From: Linnemannia schmuckeri
Lineage: Eukaryota; Mortierellomycota; Mortierellomycetes; Mortierellales; Mortierellaceae
DNA: 64,000 bases
Direction: 5' to 3'
Assembly: GCA_029449235.1 (NCBI GenBank)
Contig: JANATG010000014.1
Span: 1,364,001-1,428,000, forward strand
The first letter of the stretch is position 1. Each line of letters opens with the position of its first letter. The notes beneath the pieces were generated by a model. It had not been told where the DNA came from, did no database searches, and was given only the letters and a program-made list of their open reading frames with translations. Of this stretch, positions 45,578-56,419 are shown piece after piece. The position numbers and the translations under genes are program-made.

Positions 45578-46394
45578 TGTGAGGAGTACACTGTACAGGG
45601 CGGTGGATGGAGACAAGTTGAACCACGATCCGGACGTTTGCTTTACAGCCGAACGCATTTAAAGTAAACTGAATAGTCTTTTTCATTGTCCTAATATTGT
45701 TTTCTAGGCAGTGAATCCAAAAGCTACTTGGATATTGTTAGGGTGGCACATGTAGCCAACTTGCCATGTATGTCTGTTATTCTTTTGAGTGTTGTACTTT
45801 GGGCGGTGCTTGCATGATCTACGAAAAAGGAAAAAAAAATGGGAGGACTGACCAAGTGCAAGGACATGGTCTAGGACTTTTCTTCACCGAGGCTGGGGCC
45901 GTGGATAAAGCCTATCCGATCCAAACAGCCCAGATAACTTCCTTAAAGTGTGGCGGTGGCAGTTCTCTTTTTTCTGTTTTCTCTTCTTTTCTTATTTTCG
46001 CTCATCACCCATTTCCACTTCCCATTCACATCCTCACTCTCGTTCGTTGACTAACCTTCCATCTCATTCCATTACTCATCCTCCACATCAGCACTTTCTC
46101 CGACGGACACAGTCTCAGTTATCATTGCTCATCAAAGAAACACCAGCCTCATTAAAAAAAAAAAGTCAAAAAGGGCAAAACGCGTCTTTGACACCAGCCT
46201 CCGACCTTTGGCAACTTACCTAATCAACAAACAGCTCACTGAAGGCCTGTACATGCTATTCATAAATACTCGAGTAAGATACTACTGCCTTTGTTGTTGC
46301 CTAATACCACAAATGAGTAGTTTCATCCAACCGAGTGCTTCTTGCTTCGTTTTTCTATAGCAATGTCTAGCAGCTACGCGACTGCCGAGGACCT
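45578..46394. other. Intergenic, NLR-2 to NLR-3
   Basis: CT-rich stretch at about 45960-46090, and an A12 run near 46155. No gene or clear NACHT remnant before about 46395. Confidence 0.45.
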
Positions 46395-46441
46395 TCGCCT
46401 TTACGGCAGGTGGCTATAGAAGACTGGCTTCCTTAGTCCCG
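46395..46441 (+). pseudogene. Out-of-frame remnant of the NLR-3 post-NACHT region
   Basis: Reading ...SPDVEVR in a frame shifted from the ORF that follows aligns with GSDPEVR of NLR-1. Beyond the shift, the NLR-3 frame aligns with the next NLR-1 residues (PLTRSGRLFRFVHRSIQ). A stop precedes it at about 46417. So the coding sequence once extended further upstream. Confidence 0.5.
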
Positions 46442-48651
46442 ATGTCGAAGTCAGGATACGTTGCGCGAATAGCCAAACCCTTGACGCCCGCCGGCATTTC
46501 CCACTGTTTTCTTCATCGATCTGCGATGGCACATAGCCGCAAAGTGTTCAGCCCAAACAGTGCTTCCCCCTCCACTGGTCATGCTCGCCCGATATTAGAA
46601 GACGCCTTGTTACAGAGAAATCTTCTGCCGGCATCATCCACAATCCTGTCCTTGGCCGAGCGCGCCCAGTCGAACCCTGCCTACAAGCAGCAGCTCCTCG
46701 ACATCATTGAGTTGTCCAAGACGGATCCGCAAGTCAGCCAAGCTGCAGCGAACGCCATCACTATCCTCGTCAAAGCCAGCGTTCGATTCCACGGTGCTGA
46801 CCTTCGCGGCATTCGAGTCCCGGGCGCGGACCTGTCTGGCGGGCAGTTTGATTCGGCGCAGCTACAGGGCGCTGACTTGACTGGTGCCGACCTTAGCCAG
46901 GCCTGGATTCGACAAGCCAATTTCGCCAACGCTCGTCTGGACGAAGTTTGCTTTCGAGAATTGCCGTTTCTCAGAGAACCCCTCTGCGGCATAACATGCG
47001 CCTTATCGCCTGATGGAAAGACTTTTGCCGTTGGTCTCGACTTTAATGGTGTCAAGGTTTACGAGACATCTACATGGACAGTGATTCACCACCTTCGAGG
47101 GCATACGAGGGACGTCAACTCGGTCGCTTATTCACCCTGTGGTCGACGCCTCGTCTCTGGTTCAAGGGACGGAACCATGCGGTTGTGGGATTGTCTGACA
47201 GGATCCCTGATTCGCGTTTTCGATTCTCGGATTGGAGCCGTGGATGCGGTGGCGTATTCGCCAGAGGGTGATCGGGCCTGTTTGGCTTCTTCCGACGGGT
47301 CGGTGCAAGTGTTTGATCTAGACACAGGCGACACCATCTTTTCTGTGAACGACCATACCAGGTATATAAGTGGACTAGCTTATACACCTAATAAGCGGTG
47401 GTTGGTGTCATGTAGCGAGGATGGTACGATTCGGTTCTACGATTCACGGACAGGAGAACCTGGTCTCGTCCTGACGACACCTCATGGAGAGATCACCTCG
47501 ATGGCGATTTCGACTGATAGTCAGAGGTTCGTTGCGGGTCATTACAATGGACGAATGCAAGTGTGGGACACGGCTTCTGGCGAACCTAGTCTGACCTTGG
47601 CTGGGCATTCGGACCAAATCGACAGCGTCAGTTTTTCGCCAGACGGGAAGTGGATCGCATCGGGTGGCGACGACCATATGGCCGCGCTTTGGGATGCACA
47701 TACAGGAAGCAGGGTGTCTGTCTTTGCTGGTCATGCCGATGGCCTCAATAGTGTGGTTTTCTCACCTGACGGATCTTTGCTGGTGACTGGCGGTTACGAT
47801 CTCACCTTCCGACGCTGGGAGTTGTTGAACTGGAAAAGATCCAAACCCGATACTCAAGACCGTTTCGTTCCGGTGACAACTGTGGATTACTCTCACGATG
47901 GTCGGTGGATCATCTCTGGCAGGAGTGATGGTTCTGTGCTGCAGTACGATGCGGCGACTGGCGAGGCTGGGTTTCTCTACCCGAGTCGCCCCAGGGCCAT
48001 TGAACAAGTGGCCTTCTCCCCCAACAGTTTGCTCTTTGCTTCGGTTGGGACTGACGCTGCGGAGGAGGAGGTCAGGCTGTGGAATGCGGAGACTGGAGGC
48101 GTTCATGCTGTTCTCCTGGGTCATACCAATGATGTAGCAAGAGTCCAGTTCTCACCCTGCGGTCGGTGGATTGCCTCGGGTAGTTTCGATAGCACTATTC
48201 GATTGTGGGATGTGAGATCTGGAGTACAAGAGCAAGTACTTGAGGGACACAAATGTGGAGTCCTTGGGTTGGGATTTTCGAAGGACAGTCGGCAGCTGGT
48301 TTCTTGTAGTTGGGACGATACGATTCGGGTCTGGGATCTAGCGACAGGTAGCGGCAGCAGCGTAAGCGGCGGTGGCGAGTGTGATGGTGTTGAGTCTAGG
48401 ATCTTGCACTCGGACCCAAGTCGAGAGGTCAATACGGCGAGCACGGCGTTCGCACCCAACGGTCGACAGATCGCGTCCTGTCATTTGTATGAAGAGGTGT
48501 TTATCAGGGATGTGTTGACCAGGAAGGTCTTGCACACCTTGAAACACGATGATACGGTGTTATCTCTCAAGTACTCGTCTTGTGGGGAGTGGCTGGCGAC
48601 GAGCGGGCGTTATGACGTGTCCCTTTGGAAGTCACCCTTATCTCCTTCTCC

Positions 48652-48683
<32 letters not shown>

Positions 48684-49108
48684 GTCTGGGCGAGGATTCC
48701 CAAGAAAAATGGACACGGGTCATCACGATCAAGGGTTTTGCTGGAACTGTTACAGAAGTAGCGTGGAAGCCTGAGACATTGGAGTTTGTGACAGGTTGTA
48801 AAGACGGGTCTGTTCGTGTGTGGCAGATTGTGGATGCCACCAGTCCTGGACCTGGAGAGCTCAAAAATGATAACGCTGCTGATGCCTTTGGTGATGTTGG
48901 TAGCGGCGGCGCTGTTGGCAGCGAGCGGTTGTTTTCAGCCCAGTTGGTTTGGAGTGCTGGGTATCCGGTCCTGATGGCCGACAAGGCCTTGTTGGCTGAT
49001 GCTGTTGGACTGACTGCGGATAACAGACTGTTGTTGAAACAGCAAGGCGCTATAGATGGGACACCGCCTTTGGAGGAGAAGACTGAGTCGGTGGATGATC
49101 AGGAGTAG
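46442..49108 (+). CDS. Pentapeptide / WD40 protein (NLR-3), NACHT domain missing
   Basis: Single open frame, 888 residues. Seen: a short N-terminus aligning with the end of the NLR-1 helical region (LHRSAMAHSRKVFSP against VHRSIQEYFFSRVFF), a helical piece (ILSLAERAQSNPAYKQQLLDIIELSK), pentapeptide repeats (FHGADLRGIRVPGADLSGG, LQGADLTGADLSQ), then 14 WD40 blades to about residue 800, and a C-terminal LLLKQQGA motif. No Walker A or B, so it cannot act as a NACHT NTPase. It could be a decayed receptor, a decoy, or a partner of NLR-1/2. A perfect (TCG)10 run at 48653-48682 codes for a Ser stretch in blade 13. The ATG at 46442 is simply the first in the open frame; the real start is uncertain. 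Confidence 0.8.
48653..48682 (+). repeat. (TCG)10 microsatellite in coding sequence
   Basis: Ten perfect TCG copies encoding poly-Ser within a WD40 loop of NLR-3. In-frame length changes would be tolerated. Confidence 0.95.
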
Positions 49109-49423
49109 GTAGGACATATAGTAGTGTTTGTTGGCATATATAAAACGCCTCACTTGAAGTACTCTCCAGTTGAATTATTCTGTTTCGCTCTTACTCCTTG
49201 AGCACTGGACCGTGCGAAGGTGATACCCATAGGTTTATGGCTCTGTCCAAAACACTGACCTACATTCGCAGCATCAAGATAAAACCACATATATTTGATT
49301 CGACAGAAGAAAATGTATCTGATGGTGAGTGTGATTTAATGCTGAAAAATAGTAATAGTGTACATGCATGCTTTTGTTGTTTGTTGTCCTGAATCCCTTG
49401 CAAAAGAAGAAAGAATATCCCGA
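49109..49423. other. Convergent intergenic region, NLR-3 to RPF1
   Basis: About 315 bp between two 3' ends. No gene is seen. Confidence 0.5.
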
Positions 49424-50711
49424 TTACAAGAAGAAACGACGACGACTGGTCTCCATCTCAGGCTTGAACATCCATTCGTGCTCTCCTTTTCTGTCAAAAG
49501 TCCCCTTCTGCAACCACTTCAACTTCAATGTAAACCTCGGTCCCAACTCCTGCAAATTGACCCGCTTGGCGTTCTTAAAGACATAACGATGTCTCCTGAA
49601 AAAGATGAAATCGCGTTGGTTGTGCAGAGTAGCAACTTGACGGCCTTGAAACTCGGGGACGTGAGGGAAGAGGGCGGTGAACATTCTTCCAATAGTGTGA
49701 CCAAGACGGGTGTTGAAGTTGTTGAGGATCAATTCTGGTTTATGGGAGGATGTGCGACCGTGGCCTTCGATGTCCTTGCTGAGTTGGATTGAGCTCAACT
49801 TGAAATGTGCTGTAGGTCCGTCAGGCAGATGAATCAGCGTCAGCGCGTCTAATTTGAAGTTTTCAGTCAAAAGTGAACGACAATTTTGGAGGTCAGTTTT
49901 GCATGCTTGTAATTTTGAATGTGACCAATCCGTGCATTGCACTAAAGTCAATACTGTGCTGGTCCTTGTGAAGGATGAATAAAAAACATACTGGGCTCTT
50001 TCCTGTCCTCATTGATGACCATGATATCGGTAAAGTCGCGGTTCTTGGAGAACTCGATAATGTGCTTCATCTCGAACTGAGGCTTGCGTTTTACGAAATG
50101 AGTGTTGGGGAAAATATCCACGAGCTCTGTAGCGAATTCATACACAGACTAGTTTGGAAACGTAAAAAGAGGGTGCTTGTCAGTTTTGTCGTCTTCCTTC
50201 AGTTCATGCAATAACAGGGCTCCTTACGCATAGAATCCTGAAAAGATAGTTGCTTGTCCTTTCAAGGTCCTGCTTCAGCGAGAAAAAAGAAACTTACGGC
50301 GCTGGGTCCTTTGCTGGTGGTGATGAGGATCTTTGGTGTGAGTCCGTTCTGGAAGTATTGTGAGAATTCGTCTGTTGCCTCGTCCGCTGCGACCTCTGCG
50401 TCCTCCTCCACGATGGTCTCGTCAAACTCCCTGGTGTTTTCCAGTGTGTTGGGCACATTCTCAGCCAAACGTTTCTATTTTAGTTGAATGTAAAAAACGT
50501 TAGCAAACAATGCCTAGTAGTTGTAGTCAAAGGTACTATTGGAGAGTGGACTAGCGTAAGTTCGCCTTACCTCCTTCTTCTCGGGGTTAGAGGACTCTTC
50601 CTTTTGGAGGGTGGTACGTCTGTCACGCTTTGCCTTTGCCTTGGCGTTCTTTTGCTTCTGGTAGAGTTCCTCTCTCTTGAGCTTGTTCTTGATGGTGTTG
50701 ATCTCGACCAT
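49424..50711 (-). CDS. RPF1: Ribosome production factor 1 (Brix domain)
   Basis: Four exons on the minus strand: 50711-50571, 50474-50298, 50148-49992, 49848-49424; 299 residues. RPF1 is a nucleolar Brix protein needed for 27S pre-rRNA processing and 60S subunit assembly. Seen: a Lys-rich N-terminus (INTIKNKLKREELYQKQK), an acidic stretch, then the Brix domain: PKILITTSKGPSA, ELVDIFPNTHFVKRK, NRDFTDIMVINEDRK, LIHLPDGPTAHFKLSS, ILNNFNTRLGHTIGRMFTALFPH, GRQVATLHNQRDFIFFRRHRY and LGPRFTLKLKWLQKGTFD, ending RRRFFL. Length and order match yeast and human RPF1. It faces SMC1 head to head across 565 bp. Confidence 0.96.
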
Positions 50712-51276
50712 GGCGCAGAGTGTGTTTGTGAGTTTTGGCTGAGTCTAGAAGTGGTTGAATGAGAGAGTGGAAGAGCTAGGTTGGTCAATGGGCTGCTGCG
50801 AGTATCCTGTTGGGCCCTTGAAAAAGCGGTCAAGTAGTTGTTTAAGTTGAATTGTCTCAGTGTTTTGTAACATACAGGTATTAAGGTGAAAGAGGAGGAG
50901 GAGGTTGGGCGGACAAGGTGTTACAAACGAAGAGTGAATGCCAACGAGGAAAAAGGCACACACCCTTCTAAAAAAAAAAGAAAAAAAAGTAAACAAAGCT
51001 CACTGGTCAATTAAGAAGAGCAGTCACTCGGCTGTCCAAACGCCACCACTTTCGATTTTTATTGAATTAGGAGACAGGCACACAGAATTGGCTGAACGCG
51101 TTCGGTTTGTTTACAAACTCCCCTTCGTTGCCACTGCTCTTGCTTCTCACCTCTTTTCTTGCTGCTCTTCACTCTTTCCCTACTCCTCAAACACGCACTT
51201 CACGACCTTCTACCCTCACTTGCCAACCAATTAAAAGCACTCTCTCTTCTTCACACATTGAAACATAGCTGTCAGG
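50712..51276. promoter_or_regulatory. Divergent promoter of RPF1 and SMC1
   Basis: 565 bp between the two start codons, CT-rich on the SMC1 side (51130-51250). It holds the upstream regions of both genes. Confidence 0.6.
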
Positions 51277-54200
51277 ATGGGGAGACTGCACCGCATCGAG
51301 CTCGAGAACTTCAAGTCCTACAAGGGTCATCAGACCATCGGTCCCTTTAACGACTTTACCTGCGTTATCGGTCCCAACGGTGCAGGTAAAGCATCTTGCT
51401 TCGTCTTTGTTATCTCGACCTCCTACATTGGCACTGTCATCAGCTTCGGAAGTGGATGACAAACACCTGGGTTCCAGGCTCAATCGAATACTTTTGCCAC
51501 CAATTTTCTAACACGTATACCTTTGCGTTGTTAAACTTATAGGAAAGTCAAACTTGATGGATGCGATATCGTTTGTGCTGGGAGTAAAGTCCAGTCATTT
51601 GCGATCGAGTCAGCTCAGGGAACTTATCTACCGAGACCGTTCGGACGACACTGAAGACAACACCAGATCTGGAGCCAGCAAGAATGCTCGCGCTACCTCT
51701 TCTAACGAATCGGACCCCAGGAAGACCTGGGTCATGGCAGTGTATCAAAAGAATGATGGCACCGAAGTCAAATTCACCCGCAGGTAGCTATCTTACCTCT
51801 TATAGTTGCCTCTGATTCAATCATTGGCGAGTTGATTGCTGACTAACAATTTCCTCTGTTTGGCCCTCTACTAGTGTGAATATGGCTGGTGTCAGCGAGT
51901 ACAAGATCAACGGAAAGGTTATGCTGTATGCTGACTATGACAAGAGACTTCAAGAAATCAACATCCTTGTCAAAGCAAGGAACTTTCTCGTTTTCCAGGT
52001 ATGCATCACACCCCAAAGTCGCCGTGATGATGCTGTCTTTTGAGCCAAATAATAACATACTCGTCTTCTTTACGTTTGTCAACATAGGGTGATGTAGAGG
52101 CGATCGCTTCTCAGTCCCCTAAGGATCTGACAAAGCTGATCGAGCAAATCAGTGGATCATTGGAACTCAAGCAGGAATATGAGCGTCTTCAGGAGGAGCA
52201 AGAGCGCGCTGTCGAGAACTCGACTTTCAACTTTCACAAGAAGAAGAGTATCAACGCCGAGATTAAGCAGTACCAGGAGCAGAAGGCTGAGGCTGAGCGC
52301 TTTGAGACTTTGCAGGAAGAGAAGGTACATATTGTGAGATGAATTTTTGAGAGTTACTGCCAGCCGGTGCTCAAACTGAATGACGCTTTTAAACCTCACT
52401 GCATCTCCTAATTGTAGGCAAACCTGTTGGTAAACTACTTGGTGTGGAAGCTGTTCCACATTGAGCGCAACATCACTACAACCGAGGACGCCATCGACGC
52501 CAAAGCTCAGACTGTCAGAACCACTCAACTTGAGCTTGTAAGTGTCGAGTGTTAATGATTATGTCCTTGCTTGCTATGATCTGAGGTGACAAAGTCTAAT
52601 GTGAAGTTTGTCCATATTGCATTTTTTTTAGAACACTTTAGAGAATGCGCTGGCAACCGCCCGAAAGAACCAGGCTGTGGCTCAGAGGGACACATACCGC
52701 AAGGAACGGTCGATCGCCAAGCGTGAGAAGGCTCTCGCTGACCTTGTAAGATTTCACGTTGTTGTTTAGTTGTTGATCCATGCGGAACAAAATCCATTCT
52801 GTGGGAACTCAGCTGACATTTATCGTTATTATTTCACAATAGCATCCTGAGGCCCTGAGTTTGGACGAGAAGATTGCTCATGTTGCAAAGAAGATCAAGT
52901 CTATTCAGGCGAACGGGACTATGGTTAGGGATACATATGATGCTCAGCTTAAGAGTGTTTCACAGCAGCAGGCGGACCTCGCTCAGCTCGAAAAGGCAGC
53001 CGCTAAGTTCGAGGAGGAGGCCAAAGTCCAGGAGGAAGCTCGCGGAGTGACTCTGAATCAAGAGGATTTGGCCGTCTACAGCTCCAAGTACGTTGCCTCG
53101 CTGCAGTTAAAGATTGGGCAGAACAATCAATTTTATTTGCGGAGATGGTGATGAGTATAGAACTGACAATGCTGTTCTTCCAACTTCGTCGCTTATAGGA
53201 AGGAGGAAGTCGCTTTGCGGACGGTTGCTCAAACTCAGCAGCTTGGTCAATTGAAGAGGAACATCAAGACGGAGCGGGAGGAGAACAGCCGGCTGAAGGC
53301 AGCGATCTCAGAGTTGGAGGCGAAGAAGGGTCGACTTTCGGAGCAGGAGCAAAACTTGCAAAACCACCAAAAAAATGTCGAGTCATACATTGCGAAGGTC
53401 TTGCAGGACCAGGCAAAAGCACAGCATGAGCTCTCTAACCTTACCAACGAACGCAACAGGATAGAAAAGACGGAGACTGAGCTGAACGAGAAACTGACCA
53501 ACATCCTCAACCAACTTATGGAAGCCAAGCTGGATCAACGTGAGTCCGAAAAAGAGCAAAAGTTGAAGGAGACATTGTCATCGCTCAAGCGTATCTTCCC
53601 TGGTGTCCGAGGCAGAGTGTCAGATCTGTGCAAACCTACTCAGAGAAAGTACGACACGGCCATCTCTGTTATCCTTGGCCGTCACTTGGATGCTATCATC
53701 GTCGATCGGGAAAAGACTGCCATCGAATGTATTCAACTGTTGAGAGAACAGCGTTCCGGACATGCGACATTCCTTCCTCTAGATACTCTTATCATCAAGC
53801 CCGTCAATGATCGCCTTCGTAGTTTGTCCAAGGGAGCCCGTCTGGCCATCGATGTTGTTCAGTATGACGAGACGCTTGAGCGTGCTATCCAGTACGTGTG
53901 CGGTAATGCCCTGGTCTGTGACACGATGGAGATAGCCAAGCATGTCTGCTATGGACTAGGCCAGCAAGTCAAGGCTGTTGCTTTGGATGGCACCGTTTTC
54001 CACAAGAGCGGTCTGATTACAGGAGGACAGGGAGGTGTTGGATCCAGCACCAAGCGGTGGGATGAGCGCGTTGTCGATGAGTTGAAGAAGCGCCGCGATG
54101 TCCTTTTGACTCAGCTGAACGAGTTGTCCAAGACCAAGAAGCGCGGAGTTCCAGAGGAGAGTTTGAGATCCGAGCTGGCCGGCATTGAGAGCAAGCTGTC

Positions 54201-56026
54201 CTTTTCTCGTGAGGACCTGAGCGCGACAAAGAGAAAATTGAACGGCGTTCGAGAGGAGCTCCGACTGATCGAGGTTGAGCTGGCAGAGAAGGGCCCCAAG
54301 GCTGACGAGTCATCAAAGGCATTAGCTGCACAAGAGGCTGAGATTTCTAGAATTGAGGCAATCGTTGCCCGGATTGAGGATGAGGTCTTTGCTTCTCTTT
54401 GCCGGAAGGTTGGTGTGTCCAACATTCGCGAGTATGAGGAACAAAAGTTGAAACGCTCTCAGGAGCTCTCGGAGAAGCGGGCCAAGTTCGAGACATTACT
54501 GTCTAAGATGCGCAACCAGCTGTCGTTTGAGACCACACAGATGAACGAGACCAGGGAACGCCTCACACGGTTGGAGACCATGCTGGCGACTGAGCTGGCG
54601 ACCTTGGACGAGTATGGTGGACTGCGCGATGAGATTCAGAACAAACAGACCGCTATTCGGGAAGATATTGAGGGGCTGAAGGAGGAACTTGTGTCTGCTC
54701 AGGAGACTCTTCAGGCCCTAACAGACGAGGTGAACCAGAACAAGAAGCAGGTTGCACGTGTTTACAAGCAAATCGATGCCTTGCAAAAGGATATTAGTGT
54801 CAAGGTACCTTACTTTTTGTGTATTTTTAGGTCTTTGCAGCAAAAAACGTCTGTGCTCATTTTCTCACAATTTTCTTTATTTGTTCATATAGGAATCACT
54901 GGTGGAAAAGTTGGATTCGGAGCGTTCGTCCATCTTTAGACGGTGCAGACTGGAGCAGATTGAGCTGCCAATGGAGAAGGGATCTTTGGACGATGTGTCG
55001 TTGGATGACGTCGAGGGATTGCGCCATTCTGCAGCAAACGAGGACGATATGGATGTCGACACTGACAGCGGACTTCCCACTAGCTCATCCCACAGCCGCC
55101 GTAGCCAAGAGTGGAAGATCACCGTTGATTTCACAGATTTGGATGAGGAGCAGCGACAGGTGTTGCCTAGCTCGTCGTCATCGAATAGCCAAGGCTCAGG
55201 AACAGCTGGATTAGACCTTCACCGCCTCTCGCTTTCACAGGCTCAGTCTGGGTCTCAGCATCCTCCCAGTGGCAGTCAGGTTGGGTCGTCGTCGCAGAAC
55301 GAACATCAGCTTCACCCTCAGGCTGAGGCAGGCACTATGGAGCAAATGGAGAACGAATTCTTGGACCGCTTGAGGCAGCTTGGTGAGGAGATTGAGCGGT
55401 TGGCACCCAATATGAAGGCGATTGAGCGGTTGGATGGAGTTGAGGCGCGTTTGAAGCAGACAGACAAGGAGTTCAATGTGGCTCGTAAGAGTGCTAGGAC
55501 GATCAAGGAGCAATTTGGAACGGTGAAGCAGGAGCGTTATGATCGATTCCAGAAGGCGTTCACACATATCTCTGAGAAGATTGACGAGATCTACAAATCT
55601 TTGACGAGGTCGACTGCGTTCCCTATGGGCGGCACGGCGTACTTGTCATTGGAGGATACGGAAGAGCCATACTTGGATGGCATTCGTTACCATGCTATGC
55701 CACCGCTGAAGCGGTTCCGGGACATGGACCAGTTATCTGGAGGTGAGAAGACGATGGCGGCGTTGGCGCTGCTGTTTGCGATCCATTCATTCCGCCCGTC
55801 GCCGTTCTTTGTGTTGGATGAGGTGGATGCGGCGCTGGATAACATGAACGTTGCACGTATTGGACAGTACTTGCAGGACCACGCGTCAGCGGATCTGCAG
55901 TTTATTGTAATCTCGCTGAAGAGTTCGCTGTATGAGCGTGGACAGGGCCTTGTGGGTATCTATCGTGACCAGGGCGTCAACAGCAGCAAGACGCTTACCC
56001 TTGCTCTCGACCAGTTCGAGGAGTAA
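51277..56026 (+). CDS. SMC1: Cohesin ATPase subunit Smc1
   Basis: Nine exons: 51277-51385, 51543-51783, 51875-51998, 52088-52324, 52418-52537, 52632-52745, 52843-53087, 53199-54804, 54893-56026; 1309 residues. With Smc3, it forms the cohesin ring that holds sister chromatids and folds chromatin loops. Seen: Walker A GPNGAGKSN, split by intron 1; first coiled coil; hinge (FPGVRGRVSDLCKPTQRKYDTAISVILGRHLDAIIVD to GGQGGVGSS); second coiled coil; signature LSGGEKTMAALALLFAIH; and Walker B FFVLDEVDAALDN. FKSYKGHQTIGPF at the start is typical of Smc1. Odd: about 120 residues of acidic and Ser/Gln-rich sequence (about 955-1075) inserted before the C-terminal coiled-coil end, making the protein about 80 residues longer than usual. 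Intact. Confidence 0.97.
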
Positions 56027-56419
56027 ACCCCTTGCTTCGTTTTTCTTCTTTACTATTACTACTTTTAGCTGTACTTTTTTTTTTTCTACCAATAGCATTG
56101 TTACTCCACATCTTTCTTTTTTCTCTTGACACGCGTTGTGTTTTTTTTGTGTTTCGAATATTCATGTGCATGTATGTAATGTCAATGTGCTAATTCTATG
56201 AATCACGAGAAACAGTCACCCAGCCAAAAAAGTGTGTGATTCACAGAGAAAAAAGTGGATGGCTCATCGATTTTTTTGTTCGGCGACGAAGGTCCGAGAA
56301 CTCTGATTTCGTAGATAAATAGGCTCCATTCTGCTACTTTTTCCCTTTTACACCTCATTTTCCCACTACAACTACCTTTCTCTTCACCACCTCCGCCCCC
56401 CTAATATACATATCACATC
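56027..56419. other. Intergenic, SMC1 to DAHP synthase
   Basis: SMC1 3' end and the promoter of the next gene, with a TAAATA-like element near 56315 and a CT-rich leader. No gene. Confidence 0.5.

Noticed and set aside
50228..50237. Ten-base mini-exon in RPF1
   Set aside because: Splice-like borders exist, but including it breaks the frame. Joining 50298 directly to 50148 keeps the Brix domain intact.
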